Virus record (IMG/VR): IMGVR_UViG_3300025000_000033
Location: 1-42,203 of that record
DNA: 42,203 bases
Direction: 5' to 3' (one strand)
Source: a virus
In this document: piece after piece, positions 30,119-39,733 of the stretch
How positions within the stretch are numbered: the stretch's first letter is position 1
Layout: every line of letters begins with the position of its first letter
Notes under the pieces: generated by a model
Database searches by the model: none
Seen by the model: only the letters and a program-made list of their open reading frames with translations
Told to the model about the DNA's origin: nothing
Made by a program: the position numbers and the translations under genes

Positions 30119-30361
30119 ATGATAAACAGAAAATTAGTAAGAAGAATGAATAGATTACATAAAATATATCGATGAATATATAATTTTAAGTTTGAAACTC
30201 GAAATGAAGTACAACTAGCATATAGTATCTGACAAAAGCAAAGAGATCATATAAAAACACTAAAACCATACTGAGAAAGTATAACAAACGTATTAAATAA
30301 ATTCGATAGCAAAAACCTACTACAGAAACTATTAAACAAAAAAGAATTAAACACTTCCTAA
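30119..30361 (+). CDS. Small basic protein at the end of the replication operon
   Basis: 80 aa, strongly basic (NRKLVRRMNRLHKIYRGIYN), helical, no membrane segment. The end of the gene lies inside a terminator hairpin, so it is the last gene of its operon. Its charge suggests nucleic acid binding, but no motif is recognised. Confidence 0.55.
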
Positions 30362-30375
30362 AAAGAGTGTTTTTC
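30349..30375 (+). terminator. Terminator of the replication/recombination operon
   Basis: AAACACT (30349-30355) pairs with AGTGTTT (30366-30372), followed by more T. It overlaps the stop codon of the gene at 30119. It separates the replication module from the packaging module. Confidence 0.7.
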
Positions 30376-30377
30376 TA

Positions 30378-30405
30378 TTGATTTCTACCAAAATATAGTT
30401 ATACA
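30378..30405 (+). promoter_or_regulatory. Possible promoter for the packaging genes
   Basis: TTGATT (30378-30383), a 16-bp gap and TATACA (30400-30405) fall directly after the terminator and 31 bp before the small terminase gene. The match is weaker than for the three TTGCAA promoters, but the spacing is the same. Confidence 0.4.
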
Positions 30406-30435
30406 TATAAGTATTTATAATCTATTATTATAATC

Positions 30436-30984
30436 ATGGTAAAAAAGGGAAACAAATTTTCTAAAAGAGTACCAAAATGATTTACAGAAATAGATCCTGA
30501 AACAGATGAACCTATAGAGAATAAAAAATGAAAGAAATGAAAGAAATCTGAACCAATAAAACCTATACTATCACGATCCATAATAAAAGAACTCCCAGCG
30601 GTATATAATATAATGGATTATACTCCCCAAGAATTATGGAAGAAATTTAATGATTATCTAGCACGATCAGATAAAAACTATGAAGAGATAACAATATCAT
30701 GATTTCAACTATATGCTTCTGTATGAAGAAACTATCTGAACAAGAAAGAAAAAAGTCAAGAATACGAGGGAGTTGTTGATGCTATCTATCAAACATTCGA
30801 ATATAGATACGAACAATGAGCTGCAAAATGAAATTCTGTTGCTTATATTATGAATAACAGATTCAAAGGAAAACGAGAATCATCTCAAACCAATAACAAT
30901 AATCTTACATGAGTCTCAAAAGATGTTGTAGAAATTTTAGATAATATTCTAAACAAAGGGAATGGAGGAGAAACCAAAGTATAA
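30436..30984 (+). CDS. terS: Terminase small subunit
   Basis: 182 aa. A Lys-rich N-terminus is followed by a P22 gp3-like packaging pattern: YTPQELWKKFNDYLARS, ISGFQLYASVGRNYLN, then YEGVVDAIYQTFEYRYEQG and SVAYIMNNRFKGKRE. It recognises phage DNA and hands it to the large subunit. It overlaps the large subunit gene by 23 bp, the usual coupled arrangement. Confidence 0.8.
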
Positions 30985-32497
30985 AGATTGACAACTAGAA
31001 GAACTACTTTGATCTAAACGATGGAGATTAACATCGTGAATGTTTTATAAAATTAAAGATAAACAAGGAAATATCGTTCCATTTATTCCCAATCCTTTCC
31101 AATTATATTATTTCAAGAACAAACATAATAGAAATCTGATCCTGAAAGCTAGACAGCTTTGATTCTCTACAGCAATCCAATTAGATGATCTTGATGATGC
31201 TCTATTTATAAAGAATTTATCAGTAGGTATTATCGCCCAAGATACACCAACAGCACAACTAATCCGTAAAGATAAAATCGAAGTAGCCTTAGATAATATT
31301 CCTGATCGATGCAAACCTTATCGAAAATATGATAAAGCGAACACTAAAGAGATCCAATTCAATAACTGATCTAGTATTTATACATCTAACTCCTTTAGAT
31401 GATGAACGCTCCAAAGACTACATATTTCTGAGTATTGAAAGATATGTGCTAAATATCCTGACAAAGCTAGGGAAATAAGAACAGGAGCAATCGAATCTGT
31501 TGAAATGTCGCAAGAAGTAACAATAGAATCAACAGCAGAATGAAACGAGTGAGATTTCTACGATAAATGCGAATCATCTAGTAAATTGATGTGAAAACCA
31601 CACACACCTTTGGACTATAAATTCTTCTTCTTTCCTCGATGGTTAGAGAAAACATATTCGTATGAGTGAATAGTAGTTGTTCTTACAAGAGAATTAGAAG
31701 AATATTTTGATAAACTAGAAACTGAATACTGAATAGTTCTTACACAATGACAAAAGAATCGATATTATCTCAAACAAAAGGATCTTAAAGATAATATGAA
31801 ACGTGAATATCCATCTGTATACAACGAAGCTTTTGAGATCGCCACAGAATGATCATACTTCCAAAGCCAAATCAATATGGCTTATCAACAGAATAGAGTT
31901 CTTAGAGTTCCTTACGATCCAAATCTTATGGTTTATACTTGCTGGGATATTGGATGAGCTGGTTGATGAGATGATACAAGTGTATGGTTCTTCCAAATAT
32001 TTTGAAACGAGATCCGCCGAATAGATTATCGAGAATGATCATGATATTCAATGTTATATGTTCTTAATAATATTATCATGGAGAAACCATATAAATATGC
32101 TAAACATATTTGACCTCATGATATGAGAGTACACGAACAAATGACAGGAGAAACTAGACTAGAAATAGCTGAGAAACATTGATTCAAATTCGAATTAGTT
32201 GAATCTCCTCCAGGAGCAGTATCAAACAGAATTGATATAGCAAGGAATCTATTCTCTAATATGTGGTTTGATAGCAAGAACTGTTTCTCTTGAATTAGTA
32301 AATTAAAAAACTATAAGAGAAAACGAAACGAGAGTACATGAACATTTATAGATCAAGTTGATAAAAATTGATCTCAACATAGTGCCGATTCCTTTGGATA
32401 TTGATGTCAATACATATCAGAAACATTGATCCCAAAGATGTGAAAGAGTAACCACGAAGAAGAAGCTATTAAAATGTTTCCAGGATTGAGGGGCTAA
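30962..32497 (+). CDS. terL: Terminase large subunit
   Basis: 511 aa. ATPase domain: KARQLGFSTA (residues 62-71) in the Walker A position with a glycine encoded by TGA, and LHISEYGK (153-160, E157) in the Walker B/catalytic Glu position. Nuclease domain: YTCWDIGG with D329, HDMRVHE in the middle, and HSADSFGYG with D476. Order and length fit headful or site-specific packaging motors. It pumps DNA into the prohead through the portal encoded next. Confidence 0.9.
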
Positions 32498-32518
32498 TTT
32501 ATTTTCTAAAATGCTTTC

Positions 32519-34549
32519 ATGAAACAAGACAAAAAGATCCTCGATGAAGAAACAAAGAATATGTTAAACGATGAACTCGAAGAGAAGATGGAGAAAGAGG
32601 AATGATTAAACCTATGAAACCTTAAATGAGAAGTATACAATGAAACTATGGATGAAGAGGAACAAAAAAAGATCATAGACGAAACTATGAAAGAACTTAA
32701 AAAGTCTGAAGATGCTCTAGCATCAATAATAGCTGACTATCCTGATGTAAAGAAAGCATACTTAGATAACGAAAAACGTGATGATCCTTTCTATGTAGAC
32801 TATAACTTGCTATTCAACAATGTTGATATGCTTATGGCCCTATCATATTCTAATGATGTCAAAGCTATATTTACAGGAACACAATCAGCTGATTTCTGAA
32901 ACGCTGATATTCTCTCCAAAACTGCTGAATACGATTATAGAGAAGAAATGGATATGGATATACTTAATTATGAATTATGAATCGATAAATATCTTGGATG
33001 AGTAGGTTGTGTTATCCGAGAATGGAACGAAACTACACAAGCTCCATCTCCTAAATGCTGACCAGTAGAATACTTTAGACCTGATCCTAAATGACGAGGA
33101 CATATAAACAAATATAGATTCCTTGGATGGTATTGAAGAATGACTAAACAACAGATGAAAGATGCTGGAGATTTTTTCAATATAGAAGAAATAACTGACA
33201 CAGATCGAACAGAAAAAGAGTTCGCTGAAAACGATAACTGATCAAATGTAACCCAATCTAGTGATTGATATGAAGATGAATCAGCATATTTTGCTATATA
33301 CAACCATTTTAGAACTAAATCAGATTGAAAGAAATGTTTAGTAACATTAGCAAACGGAGGTAAAACTCTTATTAGATATATAGAATTGGAGTACGAAATA
33401 GGATGACAACCAGTTTTCCCAATATCATTAGACTTTTGGAAACCAAAAAGAGATTATCCTATGGGAATCCGTTTATATGACCTTGGAGGAAGGAAACAGA
33501 AAGTTTTATCACTATTACTCAACTTAGCAGTCAAGAAAGCAGTTAGATCAAGTTTATGAAACCATATTATAGCGGATGATGCAGCAGTAAAGAATAAGAA
33601 CCAATTAAGACAATTAACAGAGTTTCCTGAAGTTATTCTTGTTGATACAAGTAACGGACAAAAGAACGTAAACAATATCGTATCAGAACTCCAACGCTCA
33701 CAAGTTCCACAAGATAACTACAACACAGAAGAAAGAATCAAACAACTATCATATGAGGAAACATCTATTTGACCAAACCAATTATGAATCAGTCCAACAG
33801 GAGATCAAACAGCAACAGAAATTAGAGATAACGCTTCCAATAGTTCGATAAGATTATCATTATCAAATAGAATCCAAATGAATTTCTGGAAAGACTTCTA
33901 TAGGAAATGGTTGATGATGTATAACTATCACTACAAAGAATGATCTAAGAAGCAAGTAATAATATCTAGAGAATTTTGAGATAGATATTTGACTTTTGAA
34001 AGGAAATACTTATCTTTGTCTAGTGATCCACATATCAAAGTAGTATCTAAATTCGATATAGAGCAAAAGAACAAACAACTATTTGCTAATCACGTTGTTT
34101 TACACTCATATATCGAGAAACTCGCAGCACAACCTTATATTCCATTATCTGTAAGGTTATCTATGAGAAAATCTCTTAGACTATTATGATACGAAGAAGA
34201 TGAGATCCTAGACTATGTAAAAGAAAGTGCCGAAGAACAAGAAGCAAAAGATCAATTATATCTATTAAACGAAAACACTAAACTAGAAGAACTTACGCCT
34301 GAACAAATAGACGAACATCATGAAGATTATATCCATGTATATAAACAAGCTAAACCAACAGCAGCAACCAAAGCAGCTATGCAAGATAGATTGAGAATGC
34401 AAAAGAAACGTGATATAGAGAAAGCAAAATCTATGGAAGCAGCAGGACAGCAACCAAACACAAATTGAATGCAAAACCAAATGACAGCTAACATGATCTG
34501 ACAAGATAACGCAAACAAACAACCAAGTCTAGCTGATGTCCAAATGTAG
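32519..34549 (+). CDS. Portal protein
   Basis: 676 aa, similar in size to P22-type portals. Features seen: an acidic helical start, a wing domain with PVEYFRPDPKGRG, a stem/clip region, and the segment TGDQTATEIRDNASNS, which matches the rTATEi pattern common in portal proteins. The C-terminal 100 residues are helical and Gln/Lys-rich. The ATG at 32519 is chosen because that at 32511 leads to an early stop. It forms the dodecameric DNA gate of the head. Confidence 0.8.
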
Positions 34550-34575
34550 TTTTTTATTTATTTATTATATTTCAA

Positions 34576-34752
34576 ATGAACGAAAAAGATCAATACGTGC
34601 TAAACAATCTAGAAGCTCAAAAAGCTAAACTAGAAGAAAGATTGGATGGTGCAACAAAAAAAGAAGCTGAAGCTATCTTGAAAGAGATCGCCAGTGTAGA
34701 AGATCAAATCGAAAACTATGGTAAACCTAAGACAAAGAAATCTAATAAATAG
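34576..34752 (+). CDS. Small coiled-coil protein after portal, unknown
   Basis: 58 aa, a single charged helix (NNLEAQKAKLEERLDGATKK; AILKEIASVEDQIENYG) with a Lys-rich end. Coiled-coil heptads are regular. The position suggests a head assembly helper. No family recognised. Confidence 0.6.
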   Translation: MNEKDQYVLNNLEAQKAKLEERLDGATKKEAEAILKEIASVEDQIENYGKPKTKKSNK

Positions 34753-34760
34753 TCTTATAG

Positions 34761-34785
34761 GATAGATAGATAATACCTATCTATC
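34761..34785 (+). other. Hairpin after portal module
   Basis: GATAGATAG (34761-34769) pairs perfectly with CTATCTATC (34777-34785). It lies 8 bp after a stop codon in a 155-bp non-coding gap (34753-34907). No T-run follows directly, so it may be an mRNA processing or stability element. The rest of the gap holds a self-complementary AATAAGCTTATT and the terminator at 34862. Confidence 0.5.
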
Positions 34786-34861
34786 TGAATAAGCTTATTG
34801 CTCCTATTTATTTTATAAAACCATACAATGATCAGAGGGAGATAGCTTACAACGGATATGT

Positions 34862-34886
34862 TTTGTGAACTCTCACAAATATTTTT
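34862..34886 (+). terminator. Intrinsic terminator
   Basis: TTTGTGA (34862-34868), loop ACTC, TCACAAA (34873-34879), then TATTTTTT. Typical rho-independent layout, closing the packaging transcript before the gene at 34908. Confidence 0.75.
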
Positions 34887-34907
34887 TAACCTTTTATTAA
34901 AAAAACT

Positions 34908-35393
34908 ATGAATGAACTAGAAAAAGTACAAGAGGAGAAGATTGAAAGCGAACCAAAAGCTTTAGACAGTCTTGTAATATCTCCAAAAGAACAAGAAAAA
35001 AAAGATTTTGAGGCACTTATTAAAAGAACAAACGAAAAAAGATTAGAACTCATGAAAGAAACACCAACAATACCATTCGAAACAGGAAAATTGAATAAAG
35101 ATTGAATAGTAAACAACCTCAATATATGGATCAGTCTATATATAAATACATTGCAGACTATAAATATCAAAAATCCTATATTGATCAGAAAGAACCAAGA
35201 AACTGTTATAGAACGAGATAAAATTATAAACGATGCTCGTGAAAATGGGGAAGATACATTTGAATTCGAGAAATCAAGAGCAGCTACACTAGAATTTATA
35301 GAAAGATTGAAAGATCAAATAGAAGCAGAATCATTTAAACTAGAGGAATTCGAAACAACTATAAAATACTTACAAGAATTAGCAAATATTTAA
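34908..35393 (+). CDS. Helical protein in head module, unknown
   Basis: 161 aa, charged and helical throughout (ISPKEQEKKDFEALIKRTNE; LEFIERLKDQIEAESFKLEE). It would look like two separate frames under the standard code; the single TGA near residue 67 (NKDGIVNN) is glycine. Possibly a head assembly or minor virion protein. No family recognised. Confidence 0.65.
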
Positions 35394-35417
35394 TGGTTTT
35401 ATCAATAAACTTACACT

Positions 35418-36254
35418 ATGGGAGATGATATAATAGAAAAAGATATTCCATGATCTAACTGAAGATCTATATGAAAGATAGGATTCGATATGGAATGTGA
35501 TGGAACTCGTGATTATGTAAATAAAATGTTTAGACCATCAAAGATTGATCAGGTTCTGAATTTTTATGGTATTCCTCATATCTACAAAAACGAATACAAG
35601 AAATATCTTAAATACAGAATCCAGCCAAGACATTGTGGAATAGTAAACGATTATTTCCTAATATCATTACGTCAAGATTGATATGATGTATCTGACTTCG
35701 ATTATAAGAAACTTCAAGACGAATATAACCAAAGAGTTCCTGAACCTGAACAAACAGGATTAGATCTCCATGTAAACTATGATCTATTCTTAAAAAAAGA
35801 TCAAGAACATAGAGCTGCAATACTAAAACAATCAGATTCAAAGAAAGACGAACAAATAGAAGATATGCAAAAAGCTATGCAACAAATGCAGAAAGATATG
35901 GCTCTACTTATAGGGCTAGTATGAAAACCCAATGTTTTATTATCTAAAGATATACCAAATGACTGAACCAGTCCAAGCTGAAGCGACAGCACAAGAAACG
36001 CAACCAACTGAATTGAAGAAACTCCACCGAAAGAAGATGGAAACACTTGAACAACTTGAAACGAAAGCACCATTGACAGCAAGTGAAGCGAAGAAATTCA
36101 ATGAACTAGCAGCTGAACTGAATGATCTGAATTGATTTGAAGTGAAGAGGCTATTGACGATGGATTCAACAAATGATGAATCGAACCTTTCAAAATCTGA
36201 GGAGAAGAACCAACCAAAACAGAACCAGGAACAAAAGATTGGAGGACAGCTTAA
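35418..36254 (+). CDS. Protein with folded N-terminus and Gly/Ser/Thr-rich tail overlapping the next gene
   Basis: 278 aa. Residues 1-150 look folded (FDMECDGTRDYVNKMFRPSK, NFYGIPHIYKNEYKKYLKY), residues 150-170 form a Met/Gln-rich coiled coil (DEQIEDMQKAMQQMQKDM). From about residue 181 the tail is disordered Gly/Ser/Thr/Glu (GTSPSGSDSTRN, GTSSGTEGSEG). That tail is encoded in the same DNA as the N-terminus of the gene at 35959, in another frame. Function unknown; it belongs to the head region by position. Confidence 0.65.
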
Positions 36255-36645
36255 TGATGCTGACAAACTACAAGCAATCTATGATATGTTACCAATGATT
36301 AGAGAAGCTTATAGTATCTGTCAATTCATGTTAGAAAATAGATGATTCAATACAGCTTATAAATGATATATGGATAAAGATAGTCTAAGAAGAAAAACAG
36401 AACAACTATTTGCGGTACTAGATTATTATGGAATAGCACACACAGAAGAAAAGAATGCAGAACTTCTATCATGAGTAATATATAGAAAACAAGAACATAT
36501 CGATATTATCTGTAAGTATCTAGCGATAGAATGAATAGCATACGATAGAGATGATTTTAGATACAAACCACTACCACAGGATGAAAAAACAGTTGACTGA
36601 TACAAACCAACCACAAACCCTCAGTTCTCAAATTGGACTCCTTAA
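35959..36645 (+). CDS. Helical protein overlapping the previous gene by 296 bp
   Basis: 228 aa. Residues 1-60 are helical (KKLHRKKMETLEQLETKAPL, TASEAKKFNELAAELNDL), residues 60-95 are polar and linker-like, and residues 95-228 form a helical domain (ADKLQAIYDMLPMIREAYSI, LLSGVIYRKQEHIDIICKYL). The first 98 codons share DNA with the tail of the upstream gene. Codons there (GCG, ACG, CTG) are unlike the rest of the genome, as expected when two frames are constrained. Function unknown. Confidence 0.65.
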
Positions 36646-36946
36646 AGAACTAATAGATCATCCAGCTTGGAAGATGTTATCTACTGAGCTGGATATTATT
36701 ATTGGAAGTATAAAAGAGAAATTATGGATTCCATGTAGTGATGAATCTATGAGATTTAATTCTAGAAATCTTTTAAATGAAAGATTGACATCATTATTTG
36801 TTATGAGAAATCTTGCATCAATAACACTAAAAGATCTAGAGAATATATATCAAACAGAATCTGATAGAGTTGTTCCATTACAGGAAAAGCTTGAAAAAGA
36901 ACACAAAAAGCTTAGTGATGAGTTACTCAAATATATTAAAGTGTAA
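36581..36946 (+). CDS. Helical protein, unknown
   Basis: 121 aa from the ATG at 36581; an earlier in-frame ATG at 36551 would add ten residues and lengthen the overlap with the upstream gene, so I prefer the later one. Helical (LSSQIGLLKELIDHPAWKML; VPLQEKLEKEHKKLSDELLK). The HPAWKML segment is of a kind seen in small phage head-module proteins placed before the scaffold. No firm family. The stop codon lies in a TAATCC/GGATTA hairpin. Confidence 0.6.
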   Translation: MKKQLTDTNQPQTLSSQIGLLKELIDHPAWKMLSTELDIIIGSIKEKLWIPCSDESMRFNSRNLLNERLTSLFVMRNLASITLKDLENIYQTESDRVVPLQEKLEKEHKKLSDELLKYIKV

Positions 36947-36961
36947 TCCTTAATGGATTAC

Positions 36962-37032
36962 ATAGATACACAAGGGTTTTTTCAAAATAGTTCTCCCTCA
37001 GCTATTCTGGAAGTTTTCCTTTGTGTATCTAT
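36962..37032 (+). other. Long stem with inner hairpin before the scaffold gene
   Basis: ATAGATACACAA (36962-36973) pairs perfectly with TTGTGTATCTAT (37021-37032), extended by three more pairs. Inside is a second hairpin, AATAG (36986-36990) with CTATT (37002-37006), whose loop is TTCTCCCTCAG. It fills most of the 136-bp gap 36947-37082. A structured leader, RNase processing site or small RNA are all possible; it has no terminal T-run of note. Confidence 0.6.
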
Positions 37033-37082
37033 ATAATTCTATTGATTTATCAAAAAGTTTTATTATATTACCAATAATAGTC

Positions 37083-37784
37083 ATGTGAGAACACGACAAG
37101 CTAACATCAGGCATAAATGATGAAGAGCTTTGATCAGGCATAAATGATCAAGACTTGGACGAAGATTTCGACCAAGATGAAGATTTGGATGAGGATCAAG
37201 ATCAAGATGACGATCAAGATGATGATGAAGATCATGATCAAGATAAGAATCAAGATAAAGATGATCAGAAACCAAAGCAACCTGTTGATTGGAAGAAAAA
37301 GTTCTATCAAACAACTAATCTACAAAATAGACAGTTGAATGATCTGAAAAAAGAAATCAATCAATTAAAAAATTCAAAGACACTCAGCGATGAGGATTTG
37401 AAAAAGATCAAAGAGAAGTATGATGAAGAAGATCTAGGTATTATCGAAAAGATAATAGAAAGAAAAGCTAATGAAATATTAGACACTAGGCAACAAACAT
37501 CTCTTGCACAAAGAGAAATGAATATCTTCTTGAAAGAACATCCTGAATTAGATGAACCTGAAATCAAACATATCAAATCTTTGCAAAAAGAATATTGATA
37601 TAGTCTGAAAAAGGCATACACAATCTTATTTGGAAGAAATGATTCTGATAGAGATATAAAACAAAAACCTAGACACTCAATATCAAATAGTTTTTGATGA
37701 GATAATAACAACAGATCCTCTAAACAAAATGCTTCTAAAGAAGATGAGAAAGCTTTCAAAGATATGGATGCATTCTTGTCATAA
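37083..37784 (+). CDS. Acidic scaffolding protein candidate
   Basis: 233 aa. Residues 20-65 are an extremely acidic low-complexity run of Asp, Glu and Gln (DEDFDQDEDLDEDQDQ). Then a helical domain with coiled coil (NDLKKEINQLKNSKTLSDED; KIIERKANEILDTRQQ), and a short end with EKAFKDMDAFL. An acidic N-terminus, helical body and location directly before the capsid gene are what phage scaffolding proteins show. It would guide prohead assembly and then leave. Confidence 0.7.
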
Positions 37785-37793
37785 AAAACTTCC

Positions 37794-37821
37794 AGTAAAT
37801 AAAAGGGAAATTTTATTTACT
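37794..37821 (+). other. Perfect hairpin between scaffold and capsid genes
   Basis: AGTAAATAAAA (37794-37804), loop GGGAAA, TTTTATTTACT (37811-37821): 11 bp without mismatch, 14 bp before the capsid ATG. It could be an mRNA processing or stabilising element that raises capsid expression relative to scaffold, or a weak terminator (TATATCTTT follows). Confidence 0.6.
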
Positions 37822-37835
37822 TATATCTTTAGACC

Positions 37836-38798
37836 ATGATGGATTATGCAGGATTAAAAGGTAGTACATCTACCTCTAGTAATGCGTTTTTAAATAAAAT
37901 CGTTAAAAACGTACTTAAAAACTTTGAACCTAATTTAGTATTCTCTCAATTTGGAGAAGCACCAGTTGACGATTCAATGGCTGACAATGTAGTTTGGGCA
38001 AAATTTCCAGCGTTGGGAATTACACCATCTCAATCAGAATTGATTGATGGAGTTACTTCTAATGACATCGGATACACTGCTGAAACTATCACTGCAGTAT
38101 CAAAACAATACGGTTTATATGTAATTCTTACAGATAAACTTTCTAAAAAAGCATTATTCAATATGTCTACAGTTGTTTCTGAACTTCTTGGAGATAATAT
38201 GGCTAGAATTATTGATAATGTTATTCAAAATGAAGTAACTGATAATGCAACTAATAGAGTATATGCAGCAACAACTGCAGGTGGAACAAGAGCTGCTAAT
38301 AGAGCTGCTTTGGGATCAACTCATGCTATGTTTACATACGATATTGCTTGTATGGCAACTAAGTTGGCTGGAATGAATGCTCCAAAATGGAGTGCAGGTG
38401 CTTATATTGGAGTAACACACCCTTTCGTTGCTCATTACATCAAAACAGAATCAGGAGCAGGTGGATGGTTACAACTTAAACAATATACAACTGCTGGACA
38501 AGATGATATTTATAGAGGAGAAATTGGAATGATACATGGAGTTAGAATGATTCAATCATCTAACGTAAAAAGCTATAATTCTGCTGTAACTGTATATCCT
38601 TCAACTTTTCTTGGAAAAAGAGCTTTTGGAATAACATCTCTTCAAGAATTAGAAACTATTGTTAAACCTTTCGGAAGTGGTGGAACTGCTGATCCATTAA
38701 ACCAAAGAATGACAATTGGTGTTAAGAAATCTTTCGCACCTAAGATTCTTAATCAAGCATCAATCGTAGTATTTGAATCTGCTGGAGTTACTATATAA
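37836..38798 (+). CDS. Major capsid protein, N4 gp56-like family
   Basis: 320 aa. It resembles N4 gp56-type capsid proteins: an N-terminal arm (AFLNKIVKNVLKNFEPNLVF), GEAPVDDSMADNVVWAKFPA, TAETITAVSKQYGLYVILTD, SELLGDNMARIIDNVIQNEV and the C-terminal ITSLQELETIVKPFGSGGT. All 28 glycines use GGN codons and none uses TGA, in sharp contrast with most other genes here. A second ATG follows at once (37839). It lies between scaffold and terminator, as expected of the most expressed gene. Confidence 0.85.
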   Translation: MMDYAGLKGSTSTSSNAFLNKIVKNVLKNFEPNLVFSQFGEAPVDDSMADNVVWAKFPALGITPSQSELIDGVTSNDIGYTAETITAVSKQYGLYVILTDKLSKKALFNMSTVVSELLGDNMARIIDNVIQNEVTDNATNRVYAATTAGGTRAANRAALGSTHAMFTYDIACMATKLAGMNAPKWSAGAYIGVTHPFVAHYIKTESGAGGWLQLKQYTTAGQDDIYRGEIGMIHGVRMIQSSNVKSYNSAVTVYPSTFLGKRAFGITSLQELETIVKPFGSGGTADPLNQRMTIGVKKSFAPKILNQASIVVFESAGVTI

Positions 38799-38803
38799 TA
38801 AAC

Positions 38804-38846
38804 ATAGGGGGTATATATAAAACCTATACCCTCTATTTCTTTTTAT
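38804..38846 (+). terminator. Terminator after the major capsid gene
   Basis: ATAGGGGGTATA (38804-38815) pairs with TATACCCTCTAT (38825-38836), 12 bp with one G-T pair, followed by TTCTTTTTATT. Confidence 0.8.
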
Positions 38847-38864
38847 TCTATTATTCTTATTACC

Positions 38865-39638
38865 ATGACTGAACTTACATTAAAACAAACAGCGAGAATG
38901 ACTAGGGATTTAAATCCTGATGCCTCTAGTTGTCTTGAAAATTTTGTAGACTATGTTGTAGCTTCTGTATTAGCAGGAAATGGAATCCCTGTTGTTACTG
39001 ATGCAGTTACAAACATTGTTGCTACAAGAAAAAATACGCTTTATGTAACAAATATCAACGCTCAAACATTGCTTACACCAGTTAATTCTGCAACATGATT
39101 AGATATTGCTGGAGATGCTACTGCTGGAGATGGTTACGAAATCAATCTTCAAAACCCTGGGAATACTGATGCTAAATTCAACTTTACTGTTGGATCTGAA
39201 CCAGTAGGATTCTTTATTGAAGCATGTTTGACTACTGCTGATATATCAGGAGCTGCTGAACTTTTGGTAGGTTTTAGAAAAGCTGGAGTATTCGACAAAG
39301 CTAGAACAGTATATACTGATTATGCTTTGATTGGAATGATCCAAGCTGATATTAAAATCGCTACTGATCTTGCTGATGCTGGAGAAACATTGACTGATAC
39401 TACAATGAATGCAGTTGATGGTGGACAAGTAACATTGAGAGTTGAAGTAACAACTGATGGAAAAGTTTCATATCAAGTTGCTAATGGATCTACTGCTGTT
39501 CTTGCAGCTCCTACAGTTGCTATAGACTACACTTTTGCTGATGCTACAATTGTTGTACCAGTTATTAGATTGATTCAACACTCAGATATTACTGGATCGT
39601 GTGTATTAAATTACGTTAAATGCGGTTACTTAGGATAA
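38865..39638 (+). CDS. Structural protein next to the capsid (possible head decoration/minor capsid)
   Basis: 257 aa, beta-rich with Ala/Thr/Val patterns (GFFIEACLTTADISGAAELL, TVYTDYALIGMIQADIKIAT, VTLRVEVTTDGKVSYQVA). It resembles other capsid-linked proteins in composition. Like the capsid gene it is almost free of TGA: only one of 21 glycines (TGA at 39096). It follows the capsid terminator, so it may be expressed by readthrough at lower level. Precise role unknown. Confidence 0.65.
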
Positions 39639-39652
39639 AAAAATACTATTAA

Positions 39653-39712
39653 AGGTTGCTTAGCGGCGTAAAGAGGTATGAATGTAAGAGATTTATACCT
39701 CTCCCTATCTTT
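39653..39712 (+). other. HNH-associated conserved element E2 (sequence plus hairpin)
   Basis: GCTTAGCGGCGTAA (39658-39671) is followed by a 10-bp hairpin, GAGGTATGAA (39673-39682) with TTTATACCTC (39692-39701), then TCCC and a T-rich run. It matches E1 at 14460-14507 in the 14-base box (one difference), hairpin length and TCCC end, while the stem sequences differ. It lies directly upstream of the HNH gene at 39734. Confidence 0.65.
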
Positions 39713-39733
39713 TTATACTCTTACTATAAAATT

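Noticed and set aside
36551-36580. Earlier ATG for the gene ending at 36946
   Set aside because: It adds ten residues of Tyr/His-rich sequence that lie deeper in the upstream gene; the ATG at 36581 gives a more normal start, though it is not proven.
34835-36999. 8-nt complementarity between GAGGGAGA at 34835-34842 and TCTCCCTC in the loop at 36992-36999
   Set aside because: It could be a kissing interaction, but matches of this length are expected by chance among a few purine/pyrimidine-rich loops, and nothing else supports it.
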